64,000 nt of DNA, taken from the NCBI RefSeq assembly GCF_030316885.1, contig NZ_JASZYQ010000010.1, positions 109,495-173,494 of the forward strand. Direction: 5' to 3'. This stretch comes from Variovorax jilinensis (GTDB lineage: Bacteria; Pseudomonadota; Gammaproteobacteria; Burkholderiales; Burkholderiaceae_C). The translations under genes were made by a program, and so were the position numbers. Of the stretch, positions 34,578 through 42,703 are shown piece after piece (the stretch's first letter is position 1; each line of letters opens with the position of its first letter). The notes under the pieces were generated by a model, which did not search any database, was not told the DNA's origin, and saw nothing but the letters and a program-made list of their open reading frames with translations.

Positions 34578-35180
34578 CTACCGGAAGTGAAGCGCCAGCC
34601 GGCGTAGCCAGCCGCTGCCGGCGTCCCAGCCGAGGCAGGCACCGACCGCCAGCAGCCCCGTGACCACCAGCATGGCCGCGGCATGCACGGCGAGCGCCGC
34701 CAGCGCCAGCAGCAGCGAGCCCGAGGCCGTGATCTCCCGCGCAGGCGCGTCCGCCATGCAGACCGACATCAGCGCCGGCAGCAGCATCAGCCCTGCCCCA
34801 TGCGCGGTCGACATCGCGAAGGACCAGAGCGCGAGTCCGGCCTGGCCGAGCGGCGCGGGCGCCGATGCCGGACGCCTCGCGCCAGCTCCTCGGGCGCGCA
34901 GCCGGCGCACGCAGAATCCGGCGATCAGGAGGAGGAGCACGGCGCCGGCCGCGATCTGCAACAGCCCGCGATCGATCGCCATGCCGAGCAGCACCGCGGC
35001 GGCCACCAGCGCGACCGAAACCGCATGCCCGAGCCCGATCGGCAGCAGGGCGCGCAAGGCCTGCCCGCGATCGTTCGCACGAACGCCCCAGCTTGCGGCC
35101 AGCGGCCAGCCCGACGCGGGATTGAGACCGTGCAGCGCACCGACGGTGGCCACCGCGATCCAGGGCCAGAGGCTTGCCAT
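34578..35180 (-). CDS. Membrane protein resembling UreH/NicO-type metal transporters
   Basis: A 200-residue inner-membrane protein with about six hydrophobic segments. Conserved-looking His motifs lie in or near the membrane: ALHGLNPASGW near 15, GLGHAVSVALV near 49 and STAHGAGLMLL near 124. His plus Asn/Pro placement is reminiscent of UreH/HoxN/RcnA-like nickel-cobalt permeases, but the match is by eye. The ATG at 35180 was chosen for a short N-terminus before the first membrane helix. It lies 34 nt after the DUF899 gene on the same strand. Confidence 0.65.
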   Translation of the reverse strand: MASLWPWIAVATVGALHGLNPASGWPLAASWGVRANDRGQALRALLPIGLGHAVSVALVAAAVLLGMAIDRGLLQIAAGAVLLLLIAGFCVRRLRARGAGARRPASAPAPLGQAGLALWSFAMSTAHGAGLMLLPALMSVCMADAPAREITASGSLLLALAALAVHAAAMLVVTGLLAVGACLGWDAGSGWLRRLALHFR

Positions 35181-35214
35181 GGCGACCCTCGGACCGGCCG
35201 TTGCCGGGCGTTCC

Positions 35215-35991
35215 TCAGGAACCCGCAGCACAGCACGGATGCGCTGCAGCTGCGGACTCGTAGCGATCGTGGTGGCGCACCCATTCCATCTTGTGCGGCA
35301 CGTCGCGCTCGCCGCGACCCTTCGGCACCAGGTCCATCATCCGGTAGGCGCCCATCATCACCTCGACGCCGCGGCCGAAGGTCGAGTAGGTGTGGAACAC
35401 GTCGCCGGCCTCGTCCTGCACAAACACGCTGACGCCGGGCGCCTCGCCGTTCGGGAAGTCGCGCATCCCGTAGTTGTAGAAGACCGCGCCCCGCGCCAGC
35501 TGCTCGGGCGTGAAGCTGACACCGAAGTCGTGATTGAAGTCGCTGCCGTGCGCCGACACCCAGTCGAAGCGCCAGCCCATGCGGCGCCGGAAGCGATCGA
35601 TCTCGGCCAGCGGCGCGCGCGAGACGGCGACGAAGCGGATGTCGCGCTGCGCCAGATGCGCCAGCATGCCGTCGACGTGATCCGCCATGAAGGAACAGCT
35701 CGGGCAGCCCTGCGCCCATTGCGGCCCGAGCATGAAGTGCTGCACCAGCAGCTGGCTGCGGCCCTCGAACAGCTCGGCCAGCGTGCGGCGGCCGTCACGC
35801 GTGTCGAAGACGTAGCCCTTGTCGATCCGCTCCCAGGGCAGCGCGCGGCGTTCCTCGGCGACCTGGTCCTGCAGGCGAGTGAGCTGCTTCTCGAGCGCGA
35901 GCAGGGTCTGCCGCGCCTCCAGCCAGCGCGGACCCGAGACGACTGCGTGGCGCCGGGGGATGTCGGCTTCGACGGCGATGGCTGTGGTCAT
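35215..35991 (-). CDS. DUF899 thioredoxin-fold protein
   Basis: A 258-residue protein of the DUF899 family, a thioredoxin-like fold related to AhpC/TSA enzymes. The marker motif is QHFMLGPQWAQGCPSCSFMADH near residue 84, with a CPSC pair, followed by FVAVSRAPL and VFYNYGMRDF. A Cys pair near the C-terminus (HPCCAAGS) is unusual. Function is probably redox-related but not established. It follows the beta-propeller gene by 27 nt and the pair forms an operon. Confidence 0.85.
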   Translation of the reverse strand: MTTAIAVEADIPRRHAVVSGPRWLEARQTLLALEKQLTRLQDQVAEERRALPWERIDKGYVFDTRDGRRTLAELFEGRSQLLVQHFMLGPQWAQGCPSCSFMADHVDGMLAHLAQRDIRFVAVSRAPLAEIDRFRRRMGWRFDWVSAHGSDFNHDFGVSFTPEQLARGAVFYNYGMRDFPNGEAPGVSVFVQDEAGDVFHTYSTFGRGVEVMMGAYRMMDLVPKGRGERDVPHKMEWVRHHDRYESAAAAHPCCAAGS

Positions 35992-36018
35992 GGCGGTTCT
36001 CCTTTCGTGTGTCGTCGG

Positions 36019-36696
36019 TCAGGAAGCGGTCCGCCGCGGGCGCCGCACGGCGCGCACCTTGCCGCTGCTCCCGCCCCCGCAGTAGAAGAGGTCCGCGCCA
36101 TCCGATTCCAGTCCGCTGACGCCGGTGCCGTCGGGCATCCCGAGCCGTTCGAGCACGGCGCCGCTCTCCGGGTCGATGCGGCGCAGTTCGCTCTCGTCGC
36201 CCTCCCAGGTGCCATGCCACAGTTCGCCATCGACCCAGGTCACGCCGGTCACGAAGCGGTTCGTGTCGATGGTGCGCAGCACGGCACCCGTCTCGGGATC
36301 GATCCGGTGGATGCGGCGGTCGCGGTACTGGCCGACCCACAGGCTGCCTTCGGCCCAGGTGAGGCCCGAATCGTTGCCCTTGCCGGGCGCCGGGATCGAC
36401 GCCAGCACCCGGCCCGTGGCCGGATCGATCTTGTCGATGCGGGCTTCGGCGATCTGGTAGAGGTAGGTGCCGTCGAAGGCGGTACCGGCATCGCAGGCGT
36501 GTGGCAGCTCGCGTTGCGGCGTCCCGCTCCGGGGATCGAAGGCCAGCAGGCGGTCGTTGGTCGCGGCCCAGACGCTGCGGCCGTCATGGGTCACGCCATG
36601 AATGCCGGGTGCGCCCTCGAAGGGGCCGTACTCGCGCACGATCTCGGCGGCCTGCAGCGCTGCCTCGAAGGTCTCTGCGTGGGTGATGCGGGTCAT
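36019..36696 (-). CDS. Six-bladed beta-propeller protein (SMP-30/PQQ-like repeats)
   Basis: A 225-residue protein of repeated propeller strands: DRLLAFDPRSGTPQ, ARIDKIDPATGRVLASI, RRIHRIDPETGAVLRTID and SELRRIDPESGAVLERLG, spaced about 45 residues. There is no signal peptide, so it is cytoplasmic. It is similar in style to glutamine-cyclotransferase or gluconolactonase-type propellers, without a clear catalytic set. It is co-transcribed with the DUF899 gene and follows the transcriptional regulator by about 50 bp. Confidence 0.75.
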   Translation of the reverse strand: MTRITHAETFEAALQAAEIVREYGPFEGAPGIHGVTHDGRSVWAATNDRLLAFDPRSGTPQRELPHACDAGTAFDGTYLYQIAEARIDKIDPATGRVLASIPAPGKGNDSGLTWAEGSLWVGQYRDRRIHRIDPETGAVLRTIDTNRFVTGVTWVDGELWHGTWEGDESELRRIDPESGAVLERLGMPDGTGVSGLESDGADLFYCGGGSSGKVRAVRRPRRTAS

Positions 36697-36744
36697 TGCG
36701 ATTCCTCGGTGGATGGGCGCCAGGGGCGGCGCCAGGACTGCAAT

Positions 36745-37965
36745 CTAGTCGAGCGGCAGCGCAGCGGGGAGTAACAAGATCGTCGTGAATCCGGCCAGCG
36801 GCGGTGCCAGCCATCGCCGCGCACGCGCCTGCCCGACCGAGCGCACGCGGCCGTCCGCCTCGAGCTCGGCCAGTGCGCGCTGCACCGTGCGCTGGCTGTC
36901 GCCGAGCGCCAGCGCGAGCGCCGAGGTCGACCACGGCGCGCCGTCGGACAGCAGCGCCAGCAGCGAGGCCTGCTCGCCCTCGATCGGCGGTGCGATCACG
37001 GCCACCGCGCGGCCATCGAGCGGCGCCAGCGCGAAGCCGCGCGGCGTCGCCTCGATGCGCGCCAGCGCGACGACGAGTGCACGCAGGCGACCGAGCTCGA
37101 CCCGCAGCCGCGCCCGGTGCGTCTCGTCGGGATGGCGCGTGCGGAAGGCGGCTGCGATCAGGGCGTCGCGCTCGACGTCGCCGGGCCAGGCGCGCGCCAA
37201 GGCCAGCGCCAGCGCGAACAGCACCGGCCGGCGCGCCAGCGGTTGCCAGGCCGCGTCGGCCCGCAGCCCCCGGCGGCAGGCATCGATCACCAGGGCGCCC
37301 GAGCCCAGCAATGCTTCCACCTCGGGCAGCCCCAGCGGCTGTTCGCCGCCGTGCAGCAGGCGCCGCGCGGCGGGACTCTCGAGCACGGCGCGCGTCTCCG
37401 CCACCTCGGCCATCAGTGCCGGCACGCCCGCCCGCCGCGCGGCCTCCTGCGCACGGTCCAGCGCCAGGCGTGCGGGGCCGGTGCGCAGCGAGCGCAGCGC
37501 GAGTTCGGCCGCGGTCAGCTCGGCCACGGCCGCCAGCGCGGGCGGCAGCCCGCGCGCCTCGAGCGGCGCCAGTGCCGCCCCGGCCTCGTCCAGGCGGCCG
37601 AGCAGCAGCAGGCGGCGCACGGCGATCAGGCGTGCATGCAGGGCGTTGGCGTCGTCGGCACGCGCCTCGAGGGCAGCCGCCGCGGCCGCCAGCGCGCGCG
37701 GCGAGCCGCCGAGATCGCGCATCGCCAGCGCCACCTCGGCCTCGGCCACCACGCAGCGGGCACGCGCCAGTTCCTCGTGGGCGCCGAAGCCGCGCGCCGC
37801 GCGCCGCAGCAGCTCGCGCGCCCGCGGATGGTCGCCCAGCTGGGCCATCGCGGTGCCGCGCAAGGCGAGCGCCGGCGGGTCTTCGCGCAGCGCGACCCGC
37901 TTGAGCGCGCCGAGCGCATCGCCGGCGGCGAGCGCGCGCGCGGAGGCGGCGATCAGGGAATCCAT
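36745..37965 (-). CDS. Helical-repeat regulator with C-terminal helix-turn-helix
   Basis: A 406-residue Ala/Leu/Arg-rich protein. Residues 1-200 form TPR-like helical pairs (ALRGTAMAQLGDHPRARELL). A middle segment (around 225-300) resembles a winged-helix of the SARP/transcriptional activator type. Residues about 340-385 form a helix-turn-helix: STSALALALGDSQRTVQRAL then ELEADGRVRSVG. It lies just upstream of the propeller/DUF899 pair and probably controls it. No ligand can be inferred. Confidence 0.65.
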   Translation of the reverse strand: MDSLIAASARALAAGDALGALKRVALREDPPALALRGTAMAQLGDHPRARELLRRAARGFGAHEELARARCVVAEAEVALAMRDLGGSPRALAAAAAALEARADDANALHARLIAVRRLLLLGRLDEAGAALAPLEARGLPPALAAVAELTAAELALRSLRTGPARLALDRAQEAARRAGVPALMAEVAETRAVLESPAARRLLHGGEQPLGLPEVEALLGSGALVIDACRRGLRADAAWQPLARRPVLFALALALARAWPGDVERDALIAAAFRTRHPDETHRARLRVELGRLRALVVALARIEATPRGFALAPLDGRAVAVIAPPIEGEQASLLALLSDGAPWSTSALALALGDSQRTVQRALAELEADGRVRSVGQARARRWLAPPLAGFTTILLLPAALPLD

Positions 37966-38100
37966 GGCGGCGAGGCTAACCCGTCAAGCCGTCGGTGTCC
38001 CGTGCTCAGTCCACGAACGAATCCACTGCCATCGGTTGGGGGGCAGCGCTTCACATGCGGGGACTCGCACGCCCCCTCGAGATGGAGGCACTTGATCTAC

Positions 38101-38250
38101 AATCGCCGCTCCCTTGGGGAGTAGCCGGCTTTCGTTCTTGAAAGCGCCTGCGTCAACATACTCGGCGTCTCGCACGCCGTGGCGCCGGCAACCGTTCTTC
38201 GGTTGGCAAGACCATCGGCATGTCACCGCGACGCAGGTCGGGCAGCGGAG
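38101..38250 (+). ncRNA. yybP-ykoY manganese riboswitch upstream of mntP
   Basis: The class hallmark CTTGGGGAGTAGCC is present at 38113-38126. A closing P1 helix can be drawn between CCGCT (38106-38110) and AGCGG (38244-38248), and a second conserved-type loop CATCGGCATGTCACCGC lies at 38213-38229. The element sits 45-195 bp before the mntP ATG, where this Mn2+-sensing riboswitch commonly occurs in proteobacteria. It should switch expression on when manganese is high. No intrinsic terminator is obvious, so control may be translational. The rest of the 37966-38295 gap holds nothing else I can support. Confidence 0.8.
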
Positions 38251-38295
38251 ACGTGTCGTTGCGTTCCAGCCCGACCCTACAAGAATGTCCCCCAC

Positions 38296-38865
38296 ATGAA
38301 CTTCGCTTCCACTGCGTTGCTGGCGCTTGCCATGTCGACCGACGCCTTCGCCGCTGCGGTCGGCAAGGGCACGGCCCTCCAGAAACCTCGCTGGTCCGAA
38401 GCCCTGCGCACCGGCGCCATCTTCGGCGTCATCGAAGCCATCACGCCGCTGATCGGCTGGGCGCTGGGCTATGCCGCATCGAGCTACGTCAAGGACTGGG
38501 ACCACTGGATCGCCTTCACGCTGCTTGCCATCCTGGGCATCCGCATGATCGTCGCGGCGCTGCGCGCGCCCGACGAGAACGAGGCAGAGAAGCCGGACCG
38601 CCACGGCTTCTGGCTGCTCGCGATCACGGGGTTTGCCACCAGCATCGACGCCATGGCGGTGGGCGTCGGGCTCGCCTTCCTCGACGTCAACATCGTGCCG
38701 GTGGCCCTCGCCATCGGTTTCGCGACCTTCGCGATGGTGACGCTGGGCGTCATGGTGGGCCGTGTACTCGGCAACTTCGCGGGCCGCTGGGCCGAGGCGA
38801 TCGGCGGGGTGCTGCTGATCGGCATCGGCGCCGCGATCCTCTACGAACACCTGGGCGCCGTCTGA
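38296..38865 (+). CDS. mntP: Manganese efflux pump MntP
   Basis: A 189-residue six-helix inner-membrane exporter of Mn2+. It has the MntP pattern of two homologous halves with membrane Asp residues: LALAMSTDAFAAAVGKG near residue 8 and ITGFATSIDAMAVGVGLAF near 110. The ATG at 38296 follows the riboswitch directly. Expression is expected to rise with manganese through that element. The family and regulation are both well established elsewhere. Confidence 0.93.
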   Translation: MNFASTALLALAMSTDAFAAAVGKGTALQKPRWSEALRTGAIFGVIEAITPLIGWALGYAASSYVKDWDHWIAFTLLAILGIRMIVAALRAPDENEAEKPDRHGFWLLAITGFATSIDAMAVGVGLAFLDVNIVPVALAIGFATFAMVTLGVMVGRVLGNFAGRWAEAIGGVLLIGIGAAILYEHLGAV

Positions 38866-38882
38866 CCCGCTAAAATCCGCCC

Positions 38883-39239
38883 ATGCCCCGTTGGCTCGTC
38901 ACCGCCGCTCTCGCGCTCCTGCTCTGCTGCCTCGGCTTCTCCGCCGCGGCCCAGGGCCACGCGGGCGCGCGCCAGCAGGCCTGCGACCCCCATGCGCAGG
39001 CGCTCGAGCTGGTGGCAGCCGCGCAACTGCCCGCAAGCGGCACGCCGGCAGACACCGAAAACAGTCCGGCCAACGACGAACAGCGCCACGACTGCAACGA
39101 GATTCTCGTCGGCGCCCCCACCCTCTTCGTGCCGACGCCCTTCGGGCTGACCGCCCACACGGCACCCGCATCCCTGCGGGCATCGCCTTTCCTCGAGCAT
39201 CCCAAGCGCCCTCCGCGCGGCCAGGGCCTCACGCTCTAG
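38883..39239 (+). CDS. Small exported hypothetical protein
   Basis: A 118-residue protein with an N-terminal signal sequence, LVTAALALLLCCLGFSAAAQG, predicted to be cleaved near residue 24. The mature part has two Cys (CDPHAQAL and DCNEILVG) and ends in a Pro/Arg-rich stretch FLEHPKRPPRGQGLTL. The general look resembles short periplasmic proteins found near metal-resistance genes, but no family is assigned. It begins 17 bp after mntP, so manganese-linked expression by readthrough is possible. Confidence 0.6.
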   Translation: MPRWLVTAALALLLCCLGFSAAAQGHAGARQQACDPHAQALELVAAAQLPASGTPADTENSPANDEQRHDCNEILVGAPTLFVPTPFGLTAHTAPASLRASPFLEHPKRPPRGQGLTL

Positions 39240-39358
39240 GCCCGCTGCACGCGGGGGCCCCACGTCCCCGATGCCAGCGCTCTGCGGCACGACGCCGTGC
39301 GCGTCGTCGCCGCCAGTCCCCAGGCGGCGCATGTCCGCCTCTCACTGAAAGAATTTCG

Positions 39359-39886
39359 ATGCGTCTCACCACCAAAGGTCGCTTCGCCGTCACCGCCATG
39401 ATCGACGTGGCGCTCAACGGCCGCAACGGCCCCGTCAACCTGTCGTCCATCCACCACCGGCAGCGCATCTCGCTGTCCTACCTCGAGCAGCTTTTCGGCA
39501 AGCTGCGCCGCCATGGCCTGGTCGAATCGACCCGCGGGCCGGGCGGTGGCTATTCGCTCGGGCGCGCCGCCGAGGAGATCAACGTCGCCGACATCATCCT
39601 CTCGATCGACGACGATGCCGAAACCACGGGCCGACGGCTGCGTGCCGACGCGCCCGGCGCGCCGCACCGCTGCGCCACGGACGAGCTGTGGGATTCGGTG
39701 AACCGGCGTGCCGTCGAGTTCCTCGAATCGATCTCGCTGCAAAGCCTGGTCGACGAGCAGATCAGCAAGGGCGTCACGGCCTCGCGCGCACCCCGCGTTC
39801 CGGTGCTGCCGGGTCGCGTGAAGTCGCCGCCGGTGAATGCGCCGAACTCTGTGTTCGCGATGGGCGCGCTGCTGGCCAAGCGCTAG
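39359..39886 (+). CDS. Rrf2-family regulator, IscR-like with incomplete cluster ligands
   Basis: A 175-residue winged-helix regulator. The first 85 residues match IscR closely: MRLTTKGRFAVTAMIDVAL, LSYLEQLFGKLRRHGLVES and RGPGGGYSLGRAAEEINVADI. IscR then has three Cys binding 2Fe-2S. Here the segment DAETTGRRLRADAPGAPHRC keeps only the last of them (near residue 101). No isc genes are nearby. It may work cluster-free or sense something else. Confidence 0.85.
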   Translation: MRLTTKGRFAVTAMIDVALNGRNGPVNLSSIHHRQRISLSYLEQLFGKLRRHGLVESTRGPGGGYSLGRAAEEINVADIILSIDDDAETTGRRLRADAPGAPHRCATDELWDSVNRRAVEFLESISLQSLVDEQISKGVTASRAPRVPVLPGRVKSPPVNAPNSVFAMGALLAKR

Positions 39887-39900
39887 CGCGCACCGAGGTC

Positions 39901-40683
39901 TCAGCCCAGCCGCGAGACCTCGACCTTCATCTCGCCCATCTCGAGCGGGCCGTAGTTCGACAGGAAGGCCACGTCGGCCGCATCGCGTCCGTAGCCGACC
40001 ACGATGCGGCCGCCGCGCGGCTGCGACTGGGTGGCGTCGAAGGTGTACCACCGACCGCCCACGAAGGCCTCGAACCAGGCGTGCATGTCCATCGGGTCGA
40101 GTTCGTGGAGGTAGCCCACCACCATGCGCGCCGGGATGTGCAGCGCGCGGCAGATGGCGCACCCGATGTGGGCGAAGTCGCGGCAGACGCCGGCGCCCAG
40201 CGCCAGCGAGTCGAGCGCGTCGGTGCTGCCGTCGCTCACGCCGTACTTGTACTCGAGGTTGTCGTGGATCCAGGCCCGCACGGCCTCGACCTGGGCATAG
40301 CCCGGCGTCGCATCGCCCGCGATCTCGCGCGCCTTGTCTTCCATCTTGTCCGAAGGGCAGTAGCGGCTCTGCAGCAGGTAGATCAGCACGTCCGAGGGCA
40401 GCGACTCGACCGGGACCAGGCCGGCCGAAGGCTCGACCGCAATCACGTCCTCGGTCTCCATCACCATGCTGACCTCGATGCGCATCTCGCCCTTCGGCAC
40501 GGTGAAGCGCTGGCACAGGTTGCCGTAGGGGTCCATGTACTCGGTGGTCGGCACCCACGGCCGCAGTTCGTAGATCTCGCTGACCATCCATTGCGCCTCG
40601 CCGCTGCGCGGCCGCATCATGGCCACCAGCGGGCAGTCCTCGGCGGCCTGGACGGTCATCTTGCAAACGGCGTGGAGTCTCAT
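39901..40683 (-). CDS. Transglutaminase-like cysteine protease-fold protein
   Basis: A 260-residue cytoplasmic protein. An N-terminal beta-domain (MRLHAVCKMTV onward) is followed by a transglutaminase core with the Cys-His-Asp triad in GVCRDFAHIG (near 165), DMHAWFEAFV (near 203) and YTFDATQ (near 220). Bacterial members are probable peptidases or amidases with few known substrates. It is convergent with the Rrf2-family gene, 14 bp apart. Confidence 0.88.
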   Translation of the reverse strand: MRLHAVCKMTVQAAEDCPLVAMMRPRSGEAQWMVSEIYELRPWVPTTEYMDPYGNLCQRFTVPKGEMRIEVSMVMETEDVIAVEPSAGLVPVESLPSDVLIYLLQSRYCPSDKMEDKAREIAGDATPGYAQVEAVRAWIHDNLEYKYGVSDGSTDALDSLALGAGVCRDFAHIGCAICRALHIPARMVVGYLHELDPMDMHAWFEAFVGGRWYTFDATQSQPRGGRIVVGYGRDAADVAFLSNYGPLEMGEMKVEVSRLG

Positions 40684-40736
40684 GAAGGGCCCGGAAAGAA
40701 AGCGTGACGAAGAAGAATGCGAGGCGCAAACGAGAA

Positions 40737-40761
40737 GCCCGGCGAGTTGCGCTCGCCGGGC
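40737..40761 (-). terminator. Strong hairpin terminator downstream of the TPR lipoprotein gene
   Basis: A perfect 10-bp stem GCCCGGCGAG / CTCGCCGGGC with a 5-base loop. On the minus strand it is followed by TTCTCGTTTG, moderately T-rich. It lies about 155 bp after the stop of the TPR lipoprotein gene (40916) and about 55 bp before the transglutaminase start, so it likely separates the two transcripts. Confidence 0.6.
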
Positions 40762-40915
40762 CCCGGTTTCCGTTCGTGTGCTGCGTCTGCCTGCGAGAGG
40801 CTGCTTTGCCTACTTGAGAGGCGCACCGGAAACCTGATTGAAGGATGCGCCCGCCGCGGCCGCGTCGCGTGTCGGACGCGGCCTCGAACTTCGGCCGGCC
40901 GGCGGCCGATCGGCC

Positions 40916-41755
40916 TCAGGGCGACGCCAGCAGCTTCCCCACCTGTCGGACGCCGGCATCGTTCCTTGCCGCGGCAGCCACGTCGTGCGCTCGCGTCCAG
41001 TAATCCCGGGCCGCGTCCGACCGCGCGGGAGAAGCCTGGCCCAGCAGCAGCAGGTCCTGGAAGATCTTCTCGCTTGAGCCCGCGGCCTTGTCGAGCACCA
41101 GGGCCTGCTCGAGCGGAGAGATCGCCGCGGCGGGGGTCTTGAGCGCGATGAGCGCGCTGCCCTGCAGGCGTAGCGCATTGGCGCGCTCCAGGCCGTCGTC
41201 CTTCGGCAGTGCGCCATGCGCCTGCTGCGCGAGCCGCAGCCCCTCCTGCGGCTGGCCCGCGTCGATCGCGAGATAGGCCTTGAGATTGAGGATCTTGCCC
41301 TTGAGCGCACAGCTGCCGCACAGCGCCAGTGCCTGGTCGAGCGACTGCACCGCCTGCGCACGATCGCTGGCCTGCAGCACCATCGCGCGCCTGAACGCGG
41401 CCTCGGCCCGGCGCTCGCTGGCGAACACCAGCCGTCGCTCGGCGAGCACCGCGTCGAACTGCGCCAGCGCTTCGTCCTGGCGACCCATCTTCTGATAGAC
41501 CATCGCGATGTTCATGCGCGCGACCGCGATCATGTTCTCGTCCTCGATCGATTGCGCGACGGCCAGCGCCTGCTGGAAGAAGGCCAGCGAGCGCGGCAGG
41601 TCGCCGGCCTTGTAGCGGTCCAGGCCCTGGGTGTTGAGGCCCAGCGCCTGGACTTCGGTCGACGAACGCACCGGCGCGCTCGAGCAGCCCGCGAGCACCG
41701 CGGCCAGCGCGCAGGCGGCGAGCACGGCGCATCGGCGCCATCGGGCCATCCTCAT
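40916..41755 (-). CDS. TPR-repeat lipoprotein
   Basis: A 279-residue envelope lipoprotein with lipobox L-A-G-C near residue 24. About six TPR helices follow: NTQGLDRYKAGDLPRSLAFF, ARMNIAMVYQKMGRQDEAL, EAAFRRAMVLQASDRAQAV and later QGSALIALKTPAAAISPLEQAL. It probably acts as a protein-binding scaffold at the membrane. Its ATG overlaps the stop of the MCE-like gene (ATGA at 41752-41755), so the two are coupled and likely function together. Confidence 0.82.
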   Translation of the reverse strand: MRMARWRRCAVLAACALAAVLAGCSSAPVRSSTEVQALGLNTQGLDRYKAGDLPRSLAFFQQALAVAQSIEDENMIAVARMNIAMVYQKMGRQDEALAQFDAVLAERRLVFASERRAEAAFRRAMVLQASDRAQAVQSLDQALALCGSCALKGKILNLKAYLAIDAGQPQEGLRLAQQAHGALPKDDGLERANALRLQGSALIALKTPAAAISPLEQALVLDKAAGSSEKIFQDLLLLGQASPARSDAARDYWTRAHDVAAAARNDAGVRQVGKLLASP

Positions 41756-42495
41756 GGCGCCTCCCCGGGCAGCGGCAGCCCGCCGATGCTGTCGATCGGC
41801 AGCGACTGCGGGGTGGTGGCGGTGCCGGTCAGCATGCTGAGCGGCCAGGTCTGACGGGCGCTGCTGACCATCTGGTTGACCTGCACGGCGGTGGCCTGCG
41901 CCTCGTCGAGCACCGCCGGCAGGCGCTCGGAGGCCTGCGCCGCGAAGGCCTGGATCTGCACGCTCGCGGCCTGCGAGGTGGCGGCGGCCTCCTGCACCTT
42001 GTCCATCACCTTCGGAACCGCCTGCTCGACCTTGTCGAAGGCGTTGCCGGCCTTGTGCAGCGTGGCGACCGTGCCCTGCTCGATCGCCTTCACCGACTGT
42101 TGCGCCTGGGCCGCGATCTCGCCGGCCTGCTCGGCCACGGCCGGCATCCGGAGCACCAGTTCGTGGCTCTCCTTCAGGGTCTGCTGGAACGGGCCTTCGG
42201 GGTTCAGCAGGCTGTCGGTCAGCTTCTGCGCGTTGGCGATCACCGGCGTCAGCGCAGCCTGCATCTCCTGCGCGATCACCCGCGTGTCCTTGCCCTGCAT
42301 CAGCTGCCCGGCGCCTTCCCTGACAGGTTGGTCGCTCGACACCACGAGGTACATGCGCGCCGCGCTGCGGAAGATGCCCTGGTGGTGCGCGATGAAGGCC
42401 AGCACCACCGCGATCACGACCGCGATGCTCAGCCAGAAAGGCCAGCGCTGGCGGCGCACGGGCGCCTGCAGCGGGGCGAGGGAAGTCTCGGACAT
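41752..42495 (-). CDS. Inner-membrane protein with long helical tail, MlaD/MCE-like
   Basis: A 247-residue protein. One N-terminal membrane helix (WLSIAVVIAVVLAFIAHH) is followed by a short strand RMYLVVSSDQPVREG that looks like the start of an MCE domain. The remainder is a long Gln/Ala-rich helical region, like the needle of PqiB/MlaD-type lipid-transport proteins. A complete MCE barrel is not visible and no ABC transporter genes are nearby. It may be an orphan or reduced MCE protein. Function is not assigned. Confidence 0.55.
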   Translation of the reverse strand: MSETSLAPLQAPVRRQRWPFWLSIAVVIAVVLAFIAHHQGIFRSAARMYLVVSSDQPVREGAGQLMQGKDTRVIAQEMQAALTPVIANAQKLTDSLLNPEGPFQQTLKESHELVLRMPAVAEQAGEIAAQAQQSVKAIEQGTVATLHKAGNAFDKVEQAVPKVMDKVQEAAATSQAASVQIQAFAAQASERLPAVLDEAQATAVQVNQMVSSARQTWPLSMLTGTATTPQSLPIDSIGGLPLPGEAP

Positions 42496-42703
42496 GGGTT
42501 CCTCCGGTAGCGTCAGGGCGTCGAAGCCGCTTGTCGAGCGCGGCACGCGCGAAGTTTCACCGTAAAACGCGAATCGGTCCAATGCCCCGTGCCAGTGTGC
42601 CGCCCCGCAAATACATGGCAGTATGCGAGCCACGAGACATCCGAGGCAACGGCCGCTGGCGCACATCGGGCGCCGCGGCTCCCAGACCGCCGACCACCTC
42701 ATC

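Noticed and set aside
34427..34684. 85-codon Trp/Arg-rich minus-strand frame
   Set aside because: Shadow of the UreH-like gene and the adjacent small ORF; composition unlike a protein and no family match.
37984..38850. 288-codon minus-strand frame across the riboswitch and mntP
   Set aside because: Antisense to mntP, which has clear family motifs; composition is His/Asp/Arg-rich shadow.
39236..40729. 497-codon minus-strand frame covering the Rrf2-family gene and transglutaminase
   Set aside because: Shadow frame; the transglutaminase and Rrf2 frames have full families and normal starts.
40810..41361. Ser/Arg-rich minus-strand frame overlapping the TPR lipoprotein and running beyond its stop
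   Set aside because: The TPR frame has a lipobox and repeats and ends normally at 40916. The other frame is low-complexity; its tail in 40810-40915 has no family resemblance.
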